DNA from: Candidatus Endomicrobiellum incisitermitis
Lineage (GTDB): Bacteria > Elusimicrobiota > Endomicrobiia > Endomicrobiales > Endomicrobiaceae
Assembly (NCBI GenBank): GCA_031275795.1
Contig: JAISOG010000035.1
Span: 27,750-91,749 of the forward strand
Reading direction: 5' to 3'
DNA length: 64,000 nt
Shown here one piece after another: positions 22,897 to 32,351 of this stretch. Each line of letters starts with the position of its first letter. The stretch's first letter is position 1. The translations under genes were made by a program, and so were the position numbers. The notes under the pieces were generated by a model that was not told the origin of the DNA, searched no databases, and saw nothing but the letters and a program-made list of their open reading frames with translations.

Positions 22897-22981
22897 TTAA
22901 AACAATATTTGGCACAACGGCTGCTGTTAAATATGTTTATATAAAAAGATTTTGTAAATAAACCTGGGAGGGTTTTAATAG

Positions 22982-23608
22982 ATGTCACGTTATTTAGGGT
23001 CAGTGTGTAAATTGTGTCGTCGTGAAAGAGAAAAGCTTTTTCTAAAAGGGGAAAGATGTTCTTCTAATTGTACTCTTGACAGAAAAAGAGGAAAGAATGG
23101 TCCTGGTCAGCATGGAGCTATCAAAGGTAAAATGTCTGACTACGCCAAACATTTGCGTGAAAAACAAAAAGCAAGAAGAGTTTATGATTTAACAGAAGAA
23201 CAGTTTGTTCATTATTATGAAGTTGCAGAAAAAATGAAAGGTTCTACTGGCGACAATCTTCTTAAACTTTTAGAAATGAGGTTAGACAATGTAGTTTTTA
23301 GGTTAGGGTTTGCATCTTCTAAGAAAATGGCAAGACAAATTGTCAACCATGGCAATATTTTAGTAAACGACAAAAAGATAGACGTGCCTCGTTATCAAGT
23401 TAAAGTTGGCGACGTTATAACAGTACCTGAAAAATATAAAACCAATGCTGTTATAAAGAATTTGCTTGAAAAAACAGCATCAAATATTCCTGCTTGGCTA
23501 AATTTTGACAAAAACAAAATAGCAGGAACAGTTGTAAGTGAGCCGCTTGCAGGAGAAGCGTCCCACCCTATCAAGAGTCAGCTTATTGTTGAATACTATT
23601 CAAAATAA
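22982..23608 (+). CDS. rpsD: 30S ribosomal protein S4
   Basis: CKLCRRERE...LEMRLDNVVFRLGFASSKKMARQIVNHGNILVN. Confidence 0.98.
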   Translation: MSRYLGSVCKLCRREREKLFLKGERCSSNCTLDRKRGKNGPGQHGAIKGKMSDYAKHLREKQKARRVYDLTEEQFVHYYEVAEKMKGSTGDNLLKLLEMRLDNVVFRLGFASSKKMARQIVNHGNILVNDKKIDVPRYQVKVGDVITVPEKYKTNAVIKNLLEKTASNIPAWLNFDKNKIAGTVVSEPLAGEASHPIKSQLIVEYYSK

Positions 23609-23648
23609 ACTAACAACTACAAAGTTGTTTTAGTGAGGTTATAAAATA

Positions 23649-24629
23649 ATGAACGCACCGGATTTAGAAAAATTACGTAAACTTGTTTTAGATGAAAAAA
23701 CTTACACTCCGTTCTATGGCTGTTTTACAGCAGGTCCTTTTGAACGTGGTTATGGTCATACAATTGGAAATTCGCTAAGAAGGGTGCTTCTTTCTAGCTT
23801 AAATGGTGCAGCTATAACTTCTGTAAAAGTTACAGGTGCTTTGCACGAGTTTGCCGTTATTAAAGGTGTTAAAGAAGATGTTGCCCAAATAGTTTTAAAT
23901 TTAAAAAAAGTTAGAGTTAAACTTAATAGTTCAGATGGGCCTGAAACACTCTATCTTAAAGCAACAAATCCAGGGAAAGTAACTGCAAAAGATATTGAAA
24001 TGCATCTTAATGTTGAAATAATGAACCCAGAACAAGAAATTGCACATATAGATAATGGTACAGTCCTTGAAATGGAAATGGAAGTAAATATGGGGAAAGG
24101 GTACGTACTTGCTGAAGAGTTAAAATCTTCTAAAGATTCTGTAGGCACAATTCTTTTGGATTCTTTGTTTTCACCTGTAACGAAAGTCAATTATGAAGTC
24201 GAAAACACGCGTGTAGAACAAACTTTAAATTACGATAGGCTTGTTATAGAAATTTGGACAGATGGGTCTATTTCCCCTAAAGATGCTTTAATAAAGTCTG
24301 CAAAAATATTTAGAAATAGTTTGGTAACGTTTACTGGTGACCCAGTAGAAGATGAAGAGATTGTTGTAGACAATTCTTCTACTGAACAAAATGCAGACGA
24401 AGAAGACGTTTTTGGGCAAAATATAAGCACTATGAGACTTTCGAGAAGATCTTCAAACGGTTTACTAAATGCTGGTATAAGAACTATTGGCGGGCTTGTA
24501 CAGTTGAGAGAAGACGAAATATTAAACCTTAGGAGGCTTGGACAACGTTCGTTTGAAGAGATAAAAGGCAAGGTTGAAGCGTTAAACTTAACATTTGGAA
24601 TGAAAATTAAGAAGGGAGCAAAGAAATGA
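23649..24629 (+). CDS. rpoA: RNA polymerase alpha subunit
   Basis: AGPFERGYGHTIGNSLRRVLLSSLNGAA; C-terminal domain with LRRLGQRSFEEIKGKVEAL. Confidence 0.98.
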   Translation: MNAPDLEKLRKLVLDEKTYTPFYGCFTAGPFERGYGHTIGNSLRRVLLSSLNGAAITSVKVTGALHEFAVIKGVKEDVAQIVLNLKKVRVKLNSSDGPETLYLKATNPGKVTAKDIEMHLNVEIMNPEQEIAHIDNGTVLEMEMEVNMGKGYVLAEELKSSKDSVGTILLDSLFSPVTKVNYEVENTRVEQTLNYDRLVIEIWTDGSISPKDALIKSAKIFRNSLVTFTGDPVEDEEIVVDNSSTEQNADEEDVFGQNISTMRLSRRSSNGLLNAGIRTIGGLVQLREDEILNLRRLGQRSFEEIKGKVEALNLTFGMKIKKGAKK

Positions 24630-24979
24630 TAAAAACTTATAATGGCAGTAAGCTTGGGGTAACAAGCTCACATAAAAAAGCGTTACTTCGCAATTTAACT
24701 GCTCAATTGTTTCTTCATGAAAAAATAACTACTACGCTTCCAAAAGCCAAAGAGCTTGTAAGTTACGCTGAAAAGCTTGTAACAAAAGCAAAAAAAGCAG
24801 ATTTAAGTGCTATAAGAGCAATAAATAGTGAAATACATAGCAAAGATATTGCAAAAAAAGTTTTTGATGTTTTGGTTCCAAGGTACAAAGAAAGACATGG
24901 CGGATACACACAAATTTTAAAAGTTGGAACAAGGCGTGGTGATAGCGCAGAAATAGCTGTAGTCAGATTAGTTGTTTAA
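24626..24979 (+). CDS. rplQ: 50S ribosomal protein L17
   Basis: SHKKALLRNLTAQLFLHEKITTTLPKAKEL. Confidence 0.97.
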   Translation: MIKTYNGSKLGVTSSHKKALLRNLTAQLFLHEKITTTLPKAKELVSYAEKLVTKAKKADLSAIRAINSEIHSKDIAKKVFDVLVPRYKERHGGYTQILKVGTRRGDSAEIAVVRLVV

Positions 24980-25144
24980 CAAATTTTTGTTATAGTCAAA
25001 CTGATAAATTTATATTTATTTAAATATTAAAGAGCTTAGAGTGTTGATAAGATAATAATCCTATAAAGTTTTATGTTGTGTTAGCTTAATTATGTGCATT
25101 CTAACTTTGTTATTTACTAATTTTAAATACGGAGAAAACTGTAA

Positions 25145-26173
25145 ATGTTTAATTATATTTTTGGTTTATTTTCATACGATATGGGTATAGACCTTGGTAC
25201 AGCTTCGGTTTTAGTATACATTAAAGGCAAAAATATTGTTTTAAGAGAACCTTCAGTAGTTGCTATGGATAAAGAGACAAAGCAAATTTTAGCTATTGGC
25301 ATTGATGCAAAGAAAATGTTAGGCAAAACTCCTGCAAATATTATTGCTGTAAGGCCTCTTAAAAATGGTGTTATAGCAGACTTTGAAGCCACAGAAAAAA
25401 TGATCAGATATTTTATAAAAAAAGTGCATAATAAAAGAGCGCTTCTTCATCCAAGAGTAGTTATAGGTGTACCTTCCGGGATAACAGAAGTTGAACGAAG
25501 AGCAGTGAGAGAATCTGCAGAACAAGCGGGTGCAAGAGAAGTATATCTTATAGATGAACCTATGGCAGCAGCAATTGGGGCAGGAATTCCTATTGAAGAT
25601 CCTGAGGGTAGTATGATAGTAGATATTGGTGGAGGCACAACAGAAGTTGCTGTTGTTTCTTTAGGTGGTATGGTAGTAGCAAAATCTTTAGAAGTTGCTG
25701 GTGACAAGATGGATGAAGCTATTGTTCAATATTTTAGACGTAAATATAATCTTGCAATTGGAGAAAATACTGCAGAATCAGTAAAAATGCAAATTGGTTC
25801 AGTTTTTCCTTTAGATCAAGAGTTGTCCATGGATGTAAAAGGTAGAGATTTGCTTACAGGCCTTCCTAAAACTGTAACAATGTGTTCAGAAGAAGTTAGA
25901 ATAGCCTTAGAAGATCCTATAAGAAAAATAGTAGAAATAGTAAAATCTGCTTTAGAAGAAACTCTTCCGGAGCTTTCTGCAGACATTGTAGATAAAGGTA
26001 TAATACTTAGTGGCGGAGGCTCTTTAGTAAAAGGATTCCCTGAATTGTTATCTCAAGAGACACAACTTCCTGTAAATCGTGCAGACGACCCTGTTACTTG
26101 TGTAGTAAGAGGAACTGGTGCATATTTAGAAGAGCTTGACAATATAAAAAAATCTAAGAAGAAAAATATATAA
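25145..26173 (+). CDS. mreB: Rod shape-determining protein MreB
   Basis: [29 protein letters not shown]...[16 protein letters not shown]. Confidence 0.98.
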   Translation: MFNYIFGLFSYDMGIDLGTASVLVYIKGKNIVLREPSVVAMDKETKQILAIGIDAKKMLGKTPANIIAVRPLKNGVIADFEATEKMIRYFIKKVHNKRALLHPRVVIGVPSGITEVERRAVRESAEQAGAREVYLIDEPMAAAIGAGIPIEDPEGSMIVDIGGGTTEVAVVSLGGMVVAKSLEVAGDKMDEAIVQYFRRKYNLAIGENTAESVKMQIGSVFPLDQELSMDVKGRDLLTGLPKTVTMCSEEVRIALEDPIRKIVEIVKSALEETLPELSADIVDKGIILSGGGSLVKGFPELLSQETQLPVNRADDPVTCVVRGTGAYLEELDNIKKSKKKNI

Positions 26174-26201
26174 AACAATTTTTTGGGTTTTTTAAGATGA
26201 A

Positions 26202-27041
26202 ATGAATTTATATCAAAAATCAAAATATGAAAATATTGTTTTTGTAATTTTATTGCTGATATGTTTTTTGTTTATGTTTGGCAAGTTTTTTTCTACTCTA
26301 AAGTGTATAAAACATTTTGTTTATTATATGGCCTATCCCAGTCTAAGTGTAGCAAGCGACATTTTTAAATTTTCTGGCAACTTTGCTGATAATATTAAAT
26401 CTTTAATCTATCTGCATCAAGAAAATATATCTTATAAACAAAAAAATCAAGAATTAACAGACCAACTTCGTAATTACAAGTCAATAACCCGTGAGTACGA
26501 GGACTTGGTAAAACTTATCAAGTTAGACAAAATTAACAACACAGAATCTATCTACACTAAAATTACAGTTAGAGAACCTAGCTTGTGGTATCAGAGTTTT
26601 ATAATAGACAAAGGCTTAGAAGACGGTCTTTATAATGGACTGCCCGCTGTTGTTTTTAGTAAAACAAAAAACAGTTTGTGTGCAATAGGCACTATAGTTG
26701 AAACTTACAAAAAATCATCCAAAGTTTCTCTAATAACCAACTCGGAATCTGTTTTGCCAGCAGAAATTAAAAACAAAGGTGTAAATTGTTTGGTCGAAGG
26801 CTTTAACTCGAATTTAGTTAAAGTAACTTATATACCACTAAGCGTAGATGTTAAACCCGGTGACGAGCTTGTAGTTAGCAACTTAAGTTCTTTCTTTAAT
26901 GAAGGGATTCCTGTAGGTGTTATTAAAAATATTGAGCAAGACCCATATGTAGATTTTCAAACTGCCACTGCGGAAGTTTATTTTGATATGGGCTCTTCAA
27001 ATATAGCGATTATTTTAGTACCTATGGAACAAAAAGAATGA
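26202..27041 (+). CDS. mreC: Rod shape-determining protein MreC
   Basis: N-terminal TM, coiled coil, and MreC-type beta domain; follows mreB. Confidence 0.9.
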   Translation: MNLYQKSKYENIVFVILLLICFLFMFGKFFSTLKCIKHFVYYMAYPSLSVASDIFKFSGNFADNIKSLIYLHQENISYKQKNQELTDQLRNYKSITREYEDLVKLIKLDKINNTESIYTKITVREPSLWYQSFIIDKGLEDGLYNGLPAVVFSKTKNSLCAIGTIVETYKKSSKVSLITNSESVLPAEIKNKGVNCLVEGFNSNLVKVTYIPLSVDVKPGDELVVSNLSSFFNEGIPVGVIKNIEQDPYVDFQTATAEVYFDMGSSNIAIILVPMEQKE

Positions 27042-27526
27042 AAAAACCAGCACTTTATTTTTTAATTTATATAGTTTTTTGTTTGCTGCAATTTTTCCTT
27101 AATCAATACTTAAACGTTTTTGGAATTTCACCAAACTTTATTTTAGTGTTAATTGTTTGTATAGGTCTTATGAAAGGTTCTTTTGACGCACAAATTATAG
27201 GCTTTTTGTTTGGCTTTACTTGGGACGTTTTTTCTACAGACATTTTTACAACAAGGGCAATGCTGTTTACAATGTTAGGCTATTTTTCTGGAAAATTAGA
27301 CAAAAAGTTTGACGCTGACAATATTTTTTTTCAGTGTGCTATTGTGCTTGTTACAAGTTTAGTTTACAACCTAGGAATTTATTTAGTTAGCTGTATTATA
27401 ATGCAAAACAACGTGTTGTGCAGTTCAAATATTAGTGTGCTTAAAAACATCTCAAAAATTTTAGCTACAGTGGCTATAACCCCTTTCGTTTTTTATGTTT
27501 TACGTCGTGTTTTAAAGGGAGTGTAG
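27038..27526 (+). CDS. mreD: Rod shape-determining protein MreD
   Basis: Small multi-pass membrane protein between mreC and mrdA. Confidence 0.85.
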   Translation: MKKPALYFLIYIVFCLLQFFLNQYLNVFGISPNFILVLIVCIGLMKGSFDAQIIGFLFGFTWDVFSTDIFTTRAMLFTMLGYFSGKLDKKFDADNIFFQCAIVLVTSLVYNLGIYLVSCIIMQNNVLCSSNISVLKNISKILATVAITPFVFYVLRRVLKGV

Positions 27527-29311
27527 ATGGTTTGGCAAAAAAAAGACAAATTTGCCTACGAAGCTTTTCTTGTTAAACACAAGGCAATCCTTGTGTTTTT
27601 TATATTTTTATTTGCAAGTTTATCTTTTCGTCTTTTTTATTTGCAAGTTATAAAGGGTCGCAGGTATAAAAATATTTCAGAACAACAAAGGATTCACAAT
27701 ACTAAAGAATGTGCTAAAAGAGGCATTATATATTCTTTAGACAACCAAGTGCTTGCAGAAAGCAAAAACTCATACGTTTTATTGTACTATCCTTATCTAG
27801 ACCACCAAAAACCTTCAGACCAAATTTTGTCAGAGATAAGCGCAATTTTAAAAAAAGAAATTAAACCTTCCAGTAGCGTTTTTTCTAAGTATGGTAGAAA
27901 AGTTATAGTTCTTGCAGAAAATCTAACTCTTAACGACATATTTAAAATTCAAGAAAAAAAATTTAAACTAAAAGGAGTTTATATAACAAAAGAACCTAAA
28001 CGTTTATACCATTTTTCTAAACAAACTAGCCACGTAGTAGGTTATGTTAGTCAGATACAATCAAATGAGATGGAATCTTTGTCTGAACTGGGTTACAAAC
28101 TAGGAGACTATATTGGTAGAGGAGGTATAGAACAATTCTACGACGAGTATCTACAAGGTGAGGAAGGTGGTTGGCAAATAGAAGTCAACGCTAAAGGATA
28201 CAAAGTAAGAACGTCAAACTATATCCCGTCTGAGTCTGGAAATAATGTATACTCTACTATAGATTTAAAACTTCAACACTGTGCATACAATGCTTTAAAA
28301 CATAGCGATACAGGTAGAGGGGCGGTAGTTGTTTTAGACGTAAAAACCGGGGCAGTAAAAGCTTTAGTGTCATGTCCTGGGTTTGACTCAAACAAAATCT
28401 TAAATAAAAAAATTAGCAAGTATTTAAAAGATAAAAAACTTCCACTCTTTAACAGAGCACTGCAAGCTTTATACCCTCCAGGATCTACATTCAAGATTGT
28501 TACTTTTGCTGCAGCTATGGATTTGCTTGATATTAACCCTTACGAAACTATAGAATGCAAAGGCAAATTTGAGCTAGGTGATAGAATCTACATCTGTTAT
28601 CACAAAACTGCTCACGGTAGATTAAACTTAATTTCAGCTATGGCAGTTTCATGTAATGTTTATTTTTATAACTTGAGTTTAAGATTTGGCATAAAGAATT
28701 TAGAACTATATACTAGAAAATTTCTGTTCGGACAAAAAACTCTAATAGACTTGCCAAACGAAAAGCAAGGTTTTATTCCAACACCAGAATGGAAAAAAAC
28801 AAAATTTAAAATACCTTGGCTACAAGGAGACACATTAGTTTTTGCAATAGGACAAGGTGCACTTTGTGTAACGCCTCTACAAATGGCCAACATTATGTCC
28901 GTCATTGCAAACAAAGGTGTTGTCCATAAACCTTATGTGGTTGATAAAATTTTAGACTTAAACGGCAACGAAGTTTATAAATATAAAGAAACACTAAACG
29001 AAAATAAAATAGAACTTTCCAACAAAACTTGGGAATTTTTGCACAAATCTCTTTTAGAAGTTGTTGAAAATGGTACAGCAAGAAGATGCAAAATACCTGG
29101 CATAAAAATATCAGGCAAAACAGGCACCACACAAATCCCACACCAAAAAGATCATGCTTGGTTTATTTCGTATGCTCCTTCACAGGCTCCAGAAATTGCA
29201 ATGGCAGTTATTGTTGAAAATGGCGGCGGCGGTGGTTTAAACGCTGTGCCAATAGCAAAAAAAATATATGAAACTTATTTTGGAGTTAGCGCGCCTGCAG
29301 CTTTGGATTAA
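27527..29311 (+). CDS. mrdA: Penicillin-binding protein 2
   Basis: STFK, SCN and KTGT transpeptidase motifs; N-terminal TM and PBP dimerisation domain. Confidence 0.96.
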   Translation: MVWQKKDKFAYEAFLVKHKAILVFFIFLFASLSFRLFYLQVIKGRRYKNISEQQRIHNTKECAKRGIIYSLDNQVLAESKNSYVLLYYPYLDHQKPSDQILSEISAILKKEIKPSSSVFSKYGRKVIVLAENLTLNDIFKIQEKKFKLKGVYITKEPKRLYHFSKQTSHVVGYVSQIQSNEMESLSELGYKLGDYIGRGGIEQFYDEYLQGEEGGWQIEVNAKGYKVRTSNYIPSESGNNVYSTIDLKLQHCAYNALKHSDTGRGAVVVLDVKTGAVKALVSCPGFDSNKILNKKISKYLKDKKLPLFNRALQALYPPGSTFKIVTFAAAMDLLDINPYETIECKGKFELGDRIYICYHKTAHGRLNLISAMAVSCNVYFYNLSLRFGIKNLELYTRKFLFGQKTLIDLPNEKQGFIPTPEWKKTKFKIPWLQGDTLVFAIGQGALCVTPLQMANIMSVIANKGVVHKPYVVDKILDLNGNEVYKYKETLNENKIELSNKTWEFLHKSLLEVVENGTARRCKIPGIKISGKTGTTQIPHQKDHAWFISYAPSQAPEIAMAVIVENGGGGGLNAVPIAKKIYETYFGVSAPAALD

Positions 29312-29340
29312 CAAAATGTAGAAAGAACATTCTCTCTAAA

Positions 29341-29405
29341 GATAGTTTAGTGTTTTATCGGAATTACCTTAAAGAGCGGCTTATGAGCAATAAACATTTA
29401 ATGTT
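29341..29405 (+). repeat. Long-hairpin repeat, partial unit 0 (right arm only)
   Basis: ATAGTTTAGTGTTTTATCGGAATTACCTTAAAGAGCGGCTTATGAGCAATAAACATTTAAT matches right arm of units A-C. Confidence 0.75.
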
Positions 29406-29428
29406 AAATTGTATGAAGCTAAATACAG

Positions 29429-29692
29429 TTATGTCTTTCTTGTCTTATTATTTTGCGAGTTTGCTAATTTGATTAAATGTTTGTTGCGATTGCTCTGGTA
29501 ACGTAGATAAGATTCTAAAGTAGACCAACCAAAAAAGTAGTGAGGAGGATGGAAGTTTGACTGTCTGTGCGGCGTATGAGCGGTTGCTTAATACTTAGGG
29601 ACAATATACTGTATAGGTCTAGTTTAGAATCTTAACGGAGTTACCTCAAAGAGCGGTTTATGAGCAATAAACATTTAATATTTCAAATTAGC
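29429..29692 (+). repeat. Long-hairpin repeat, unit A
   Basis: Left arm TTATGTCTTTCTTGTCTTATTATTTTGCGAGTTTGCTAATTTGATTAAATG..., right arm GGTCTAGTTTAGAATCTTAACGGAGTTACC...AATAAACATTTAATATTTCAAATTAGC; 17/18 pairing of 29509-29526 with 29616-29633. Confidence 0.85.
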
Positions 29693-29712
29693 AGTGTCTG
29701 AGCAAAATTCAT

Positions 29713-29974
29713 TTATGTCTTTCTTGTCTTATTATTTTGCGAGTTTGCTAATTTGATTAAATGTTTATTGCGATTGCTCTAGTAACGTAGATAAGATTCT
29801 AAACCAGACCAACCAAACTACTGAGGAGGAAAGATTGAGTGTCTATACACTGTATGAGAGGTTGCTTAATGACTTAAGGACAATCGTTGCTAACTATTCT
29901 GTATAGGTCTAGTTTAGAATCTTAACGGAGTTACCTCAAAGAGCAGCTTATGAGCAATAAACATTTAATATTGC
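29713..29974 (+). repeat. Long-hairpin repeat, unit B
   Basis: Near-identical to unit A; stem 29793-29810 with 29906-29923. Confidence 0.85.
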
Positions 29975-29978
29975 AAAA

Positions 29979-30140
29979 GGAGTCTCTATAAAAACTCTAA
30001 TGCCTATAATTGCTGTGAATTTTTTGACAATGCAAGGCAAAAAACACAGGGATTATCGTGTCATAAACACAAGTTTTTTAACGCAGCAGTGTCAAAAAAG
30101 GCATAGTAAGGATATGCGCTAAGGTTTTTAGAGAGGCCCC
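29979..30140. mobile_element. 162-bp inverted-repeat (MITE-like) insertion between units B and C
   Basis: 55-nt arms 29979-30033 and 30086-30140 are inverted repeats with 41/55 matches; inner AAAAAAC/GTTTTTT and GTGT/ACAC pairs. Confidence 0.55.
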
Positions 30141-30165
30141 ATTCAGTGTTTGAAGCAAAATTCAT

Positions 30166-30425
30166 TTATGTCTTTCTTGTCTTTTTATTTTGCGAGTTTG
30201 CTAATTTGATTAAATGTTTATTGCGATTGCTCTAGTAACGTAGATAAGGTTCTAAACTGGACCAACCACAAACTACTATATGTGTCAGTTTGAGGTGAAG
30301 AAAGCGGCGTATGAGAGCTTGCTTAATGATTTAGAGACTATGCTGGATAGGTCTGGGTTAGAACCTTATCGGAGTTACCTCAAAGAGCGGTCTATGAGCA
30401 ACAAACATTTAATATTTCAAATTAG
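30166..30425 (+). repeat. Long-hairpin repeat, unit C
   Basis: Same architecture as A/B; stem 30246-30263 (AAGGTTCTAAACTGGACC) with 30350-30367 (GGTCTGGGTTAGAACCTT). Confidence 0.85.
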
Positions 30426-30452
30426 TATGTGTTTGAACTTTTACAGCAAAAA

Positions 30453-31613
30453 CTAATTGCCATTATCACTACAAACACAATTGTACGGAACTAAATGAGC
30501 AGACCAACCGCCACATTTTGCACTAAAGTAAGCATCTATTGGATTATCTTTATTAGTTAGTAGTTTTATACTTTCTCTTTTACTTTCAGCATAATTTATA
30601 AACAAACCAGCTTCTGCCAAAGCTACAAAAGGAGCTGCTTGAGGAAAAGCTGCGGCTTGCACTAAAGCTTTTGACATTAAAGCAAATTGCATAGCAGATG
30701 AGGCTTCTACCAAAGCAGATGTCAATTTTGTAGATCCTGTAAAAGAACTCTCTTTTTTAGGAAACATTGCTCCTTTTACATTATATGGAGTTGCAGCAGA
30801 ATAGACTGTAATTTCCGGCAAACATATATTTAAGAATTTTGCAAATAAAGGTTTTCTGCCTGCTCTTTTGTGTCTTAAAATAACTTTAACTTTTTGTTCG
30901 TGAAATTTGTCTCCTTGCACAAACCAAGAATATTTATTTTTTTTATATCTGCTTCTTAATAATAAGTGTAGATGAGTCGTAGGATCAACATAGTAACAGT
31001 AATTTTTTGTAGCATAATATTGTATACCTTTCAAATTGCGTTTTAACCCTAAACTCTTTTCAGGTTTTACAGGGATAAGAAAAACATTATATTTTTTATT
31101 TATCAGCATACTATAATGATATGCTAAATAACTTTTTATAGAAATATCTTGAACTTTTTGTAATATTTCAACTATTTGTTTAACCCTTTCAACACCATTG
31201 TTTCTCTTTGTATTAATCACATCATGCAAAACATCTGAATTTGGATTTTGGCAGCTAGGGTTCATAATAGCAGGCCACCCACCTACTTTTTCTGACGAGT
31301 AAGATGACAATTGTATTATTCTTGGATTTGTACTTAAAGATAAAACAGCACCTATCATATAATTTGTTTTAGCTAAAAAGTTTAGGACTCTAGCTTTATA
31401 AGTGGCTAAAGATAAAGCCATACAATCTGCTTCGTTTTGCATTTCCATTCTATTTCTTATAAGACATGCAATGTTTAGCATCATAGCCCAGCTAATAACC
31501 AGAACTATTGTAAAAATTAAAAAGTAATATAAAGTTTGTCCTTTATTATTTTCTAAAAATTTATTTCCCAAACTTTTTTGCTCCCGGAAATGCTTTAAAA
31601 TAATAACATTCAT
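30453..31613 (-). CDS. TadG-like pilus-assembly/pseudopilin-type protein
   Basis: GQTLYYFLIFTIVLVISWAMMLNIACLIRNRMEMQNEADCMALSLATYKARV resembles TadE/TadG N-terminal helix and QNAADAAALA motif. Track start 31682 overlaps the upstream gene; start at 31613 or later is likely. Confidence 0.55.
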   Translation of the reverse strand: MNVIILKHFREQKSLGNKFLENNKGQTLYYFLIFTIVLVISWAMMLNIACLIRNRMEMQNEADCMALSLATYKARVLNFLAKTNYMIGAVLSLSTNPRIIQLSSYSSEKVGGWPAIMNPSCQNPNSDVLHDVINTKRNNGVERVKQIVEILQKVQDISIKSYLAYHYSMLINKKYNVFLIPVKPEKSLGLKRNLKGIQYYATKNYCYYVDPTTHLHLLLRSRYKKNKYSWFVQGDKFHEQKVKVILRHKRAGRKPLFAKFLNICLPEITVYSAATPYNVKGAMFPKKESSFTGSTKLTSALVEASSAMQFALMSKALVQAAAFPQAAPFVALAEAGLFINYAESKRESIKLLTNKDNPIDAYFSAKCGGWSAHLVPYNCVCSDNGN

Positions 31614-32163
31614 CTGGTGATGGAACCACTCTATTTCTTGCAGACTGGTATCTTCTATTTTTAACACTACTACCTTTAGCAACTAAACTGCCAAACAAAA
31701 CGCGTGTAAAATAATAAATTTTTATTGTTTCTTTAGACAACTCTTTGCCAGAATAATCCTTTGTTTTCTTTTTCCCTTTCCAAAGAGTTATAAAGTTTTT
31801 ATTATTTGAAAAATCTTCACACAATGTTTGATCTTTTGTATCTTCTATACTAAAAGCAGAAAGATTTTCTTGGAAATCATTTCTATTTACAAAGACAAAA
31901 TGAGAAGGGTTAAACTTACTATTTGAAAATATTGCCATAGGGTAAAAGAACAATATATAAGACTTAGCTCTATCTTGTGCTTCTTTAAGTCTAAATTTAC
32001 TTTTTGTCACAGATGCGGACCTAGCAGAAACAAATGCTGCTTCATTTGCAATGATATCGTCAACAGTTATAATACATACTTGCAAAAAAGCAAACATTAT
32101 AACCGTTGTAAAAACAATAACAAACAGTGCTTCTAGTAGAGATTGTCCTTTGTCAAATTTCAT
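31561..32163 (-). CDS. TadE-like protein
   Basis: MKFDKGQSLLEALFVIVFTTVIMFAFLQVCII...NEAAFVSARSASV. Confidence 0.6.
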   Translation of the reverse strand: MKFDKGQSLLEALFVIVFTTVIMFAFLQVCIITVDDIIANEAAFVSARSASVTKSKFRLKEAQDRAKSYILFFYPMAIFSNSKFNPSHFVFVNRNDFQENLSAFSIEDTKDQTLCEDFSNNKNFITLWKGKKKTKDYSGKELSKETIKIYYFTRVLFGSLVAKGSSVKNRRYQSARNRVVPSPDECYYFKAFPGAKKFGK

Positions 32164-32351
32164 TTAACATAGCTAACTTTGTATTTTGAAACTTTTAAAG
32201 CGCTTGCTGTTACTCCTGAAAACATGGAAACTTTTTTATATTTAGATTTCCAAAAATTTCTATATAAAGACAGTACTCCTGAAGTTACAATAAGAAGTAC
32301 AGCAAAAACAAGAATAAATTCCAACAAAGTTTGTCCTCTAAATTTATTCAT
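32160..32351 (-). CDS. Small TadE-like/pseudopilin protein
   Basis: MNKFRGQTLLEFILVFAVLLIVTSGVLSLYRNFW; overlaps both neighbours. Confidence 0.55.
   Translation of the reverse strand: MNKFRGQTLLEFILVFAVLLIVTSGVLSLYRNFWKSKYKKVSMFSGVTASALKVSKYKVSYVK

Noticed and set aside
29312-30452. CRISPR array
   Set aside because: Units are about 260 bp with internal inverted repeats; no short repeats with uniform spacers and no cas genes.
29312-30452. Integron attC array or group II intron
   Set aside because: No integron integrase or reverse transcriptase and no convincing canonical R'/R'' attC boxes or domain V; considered only because of the hairpin structure.
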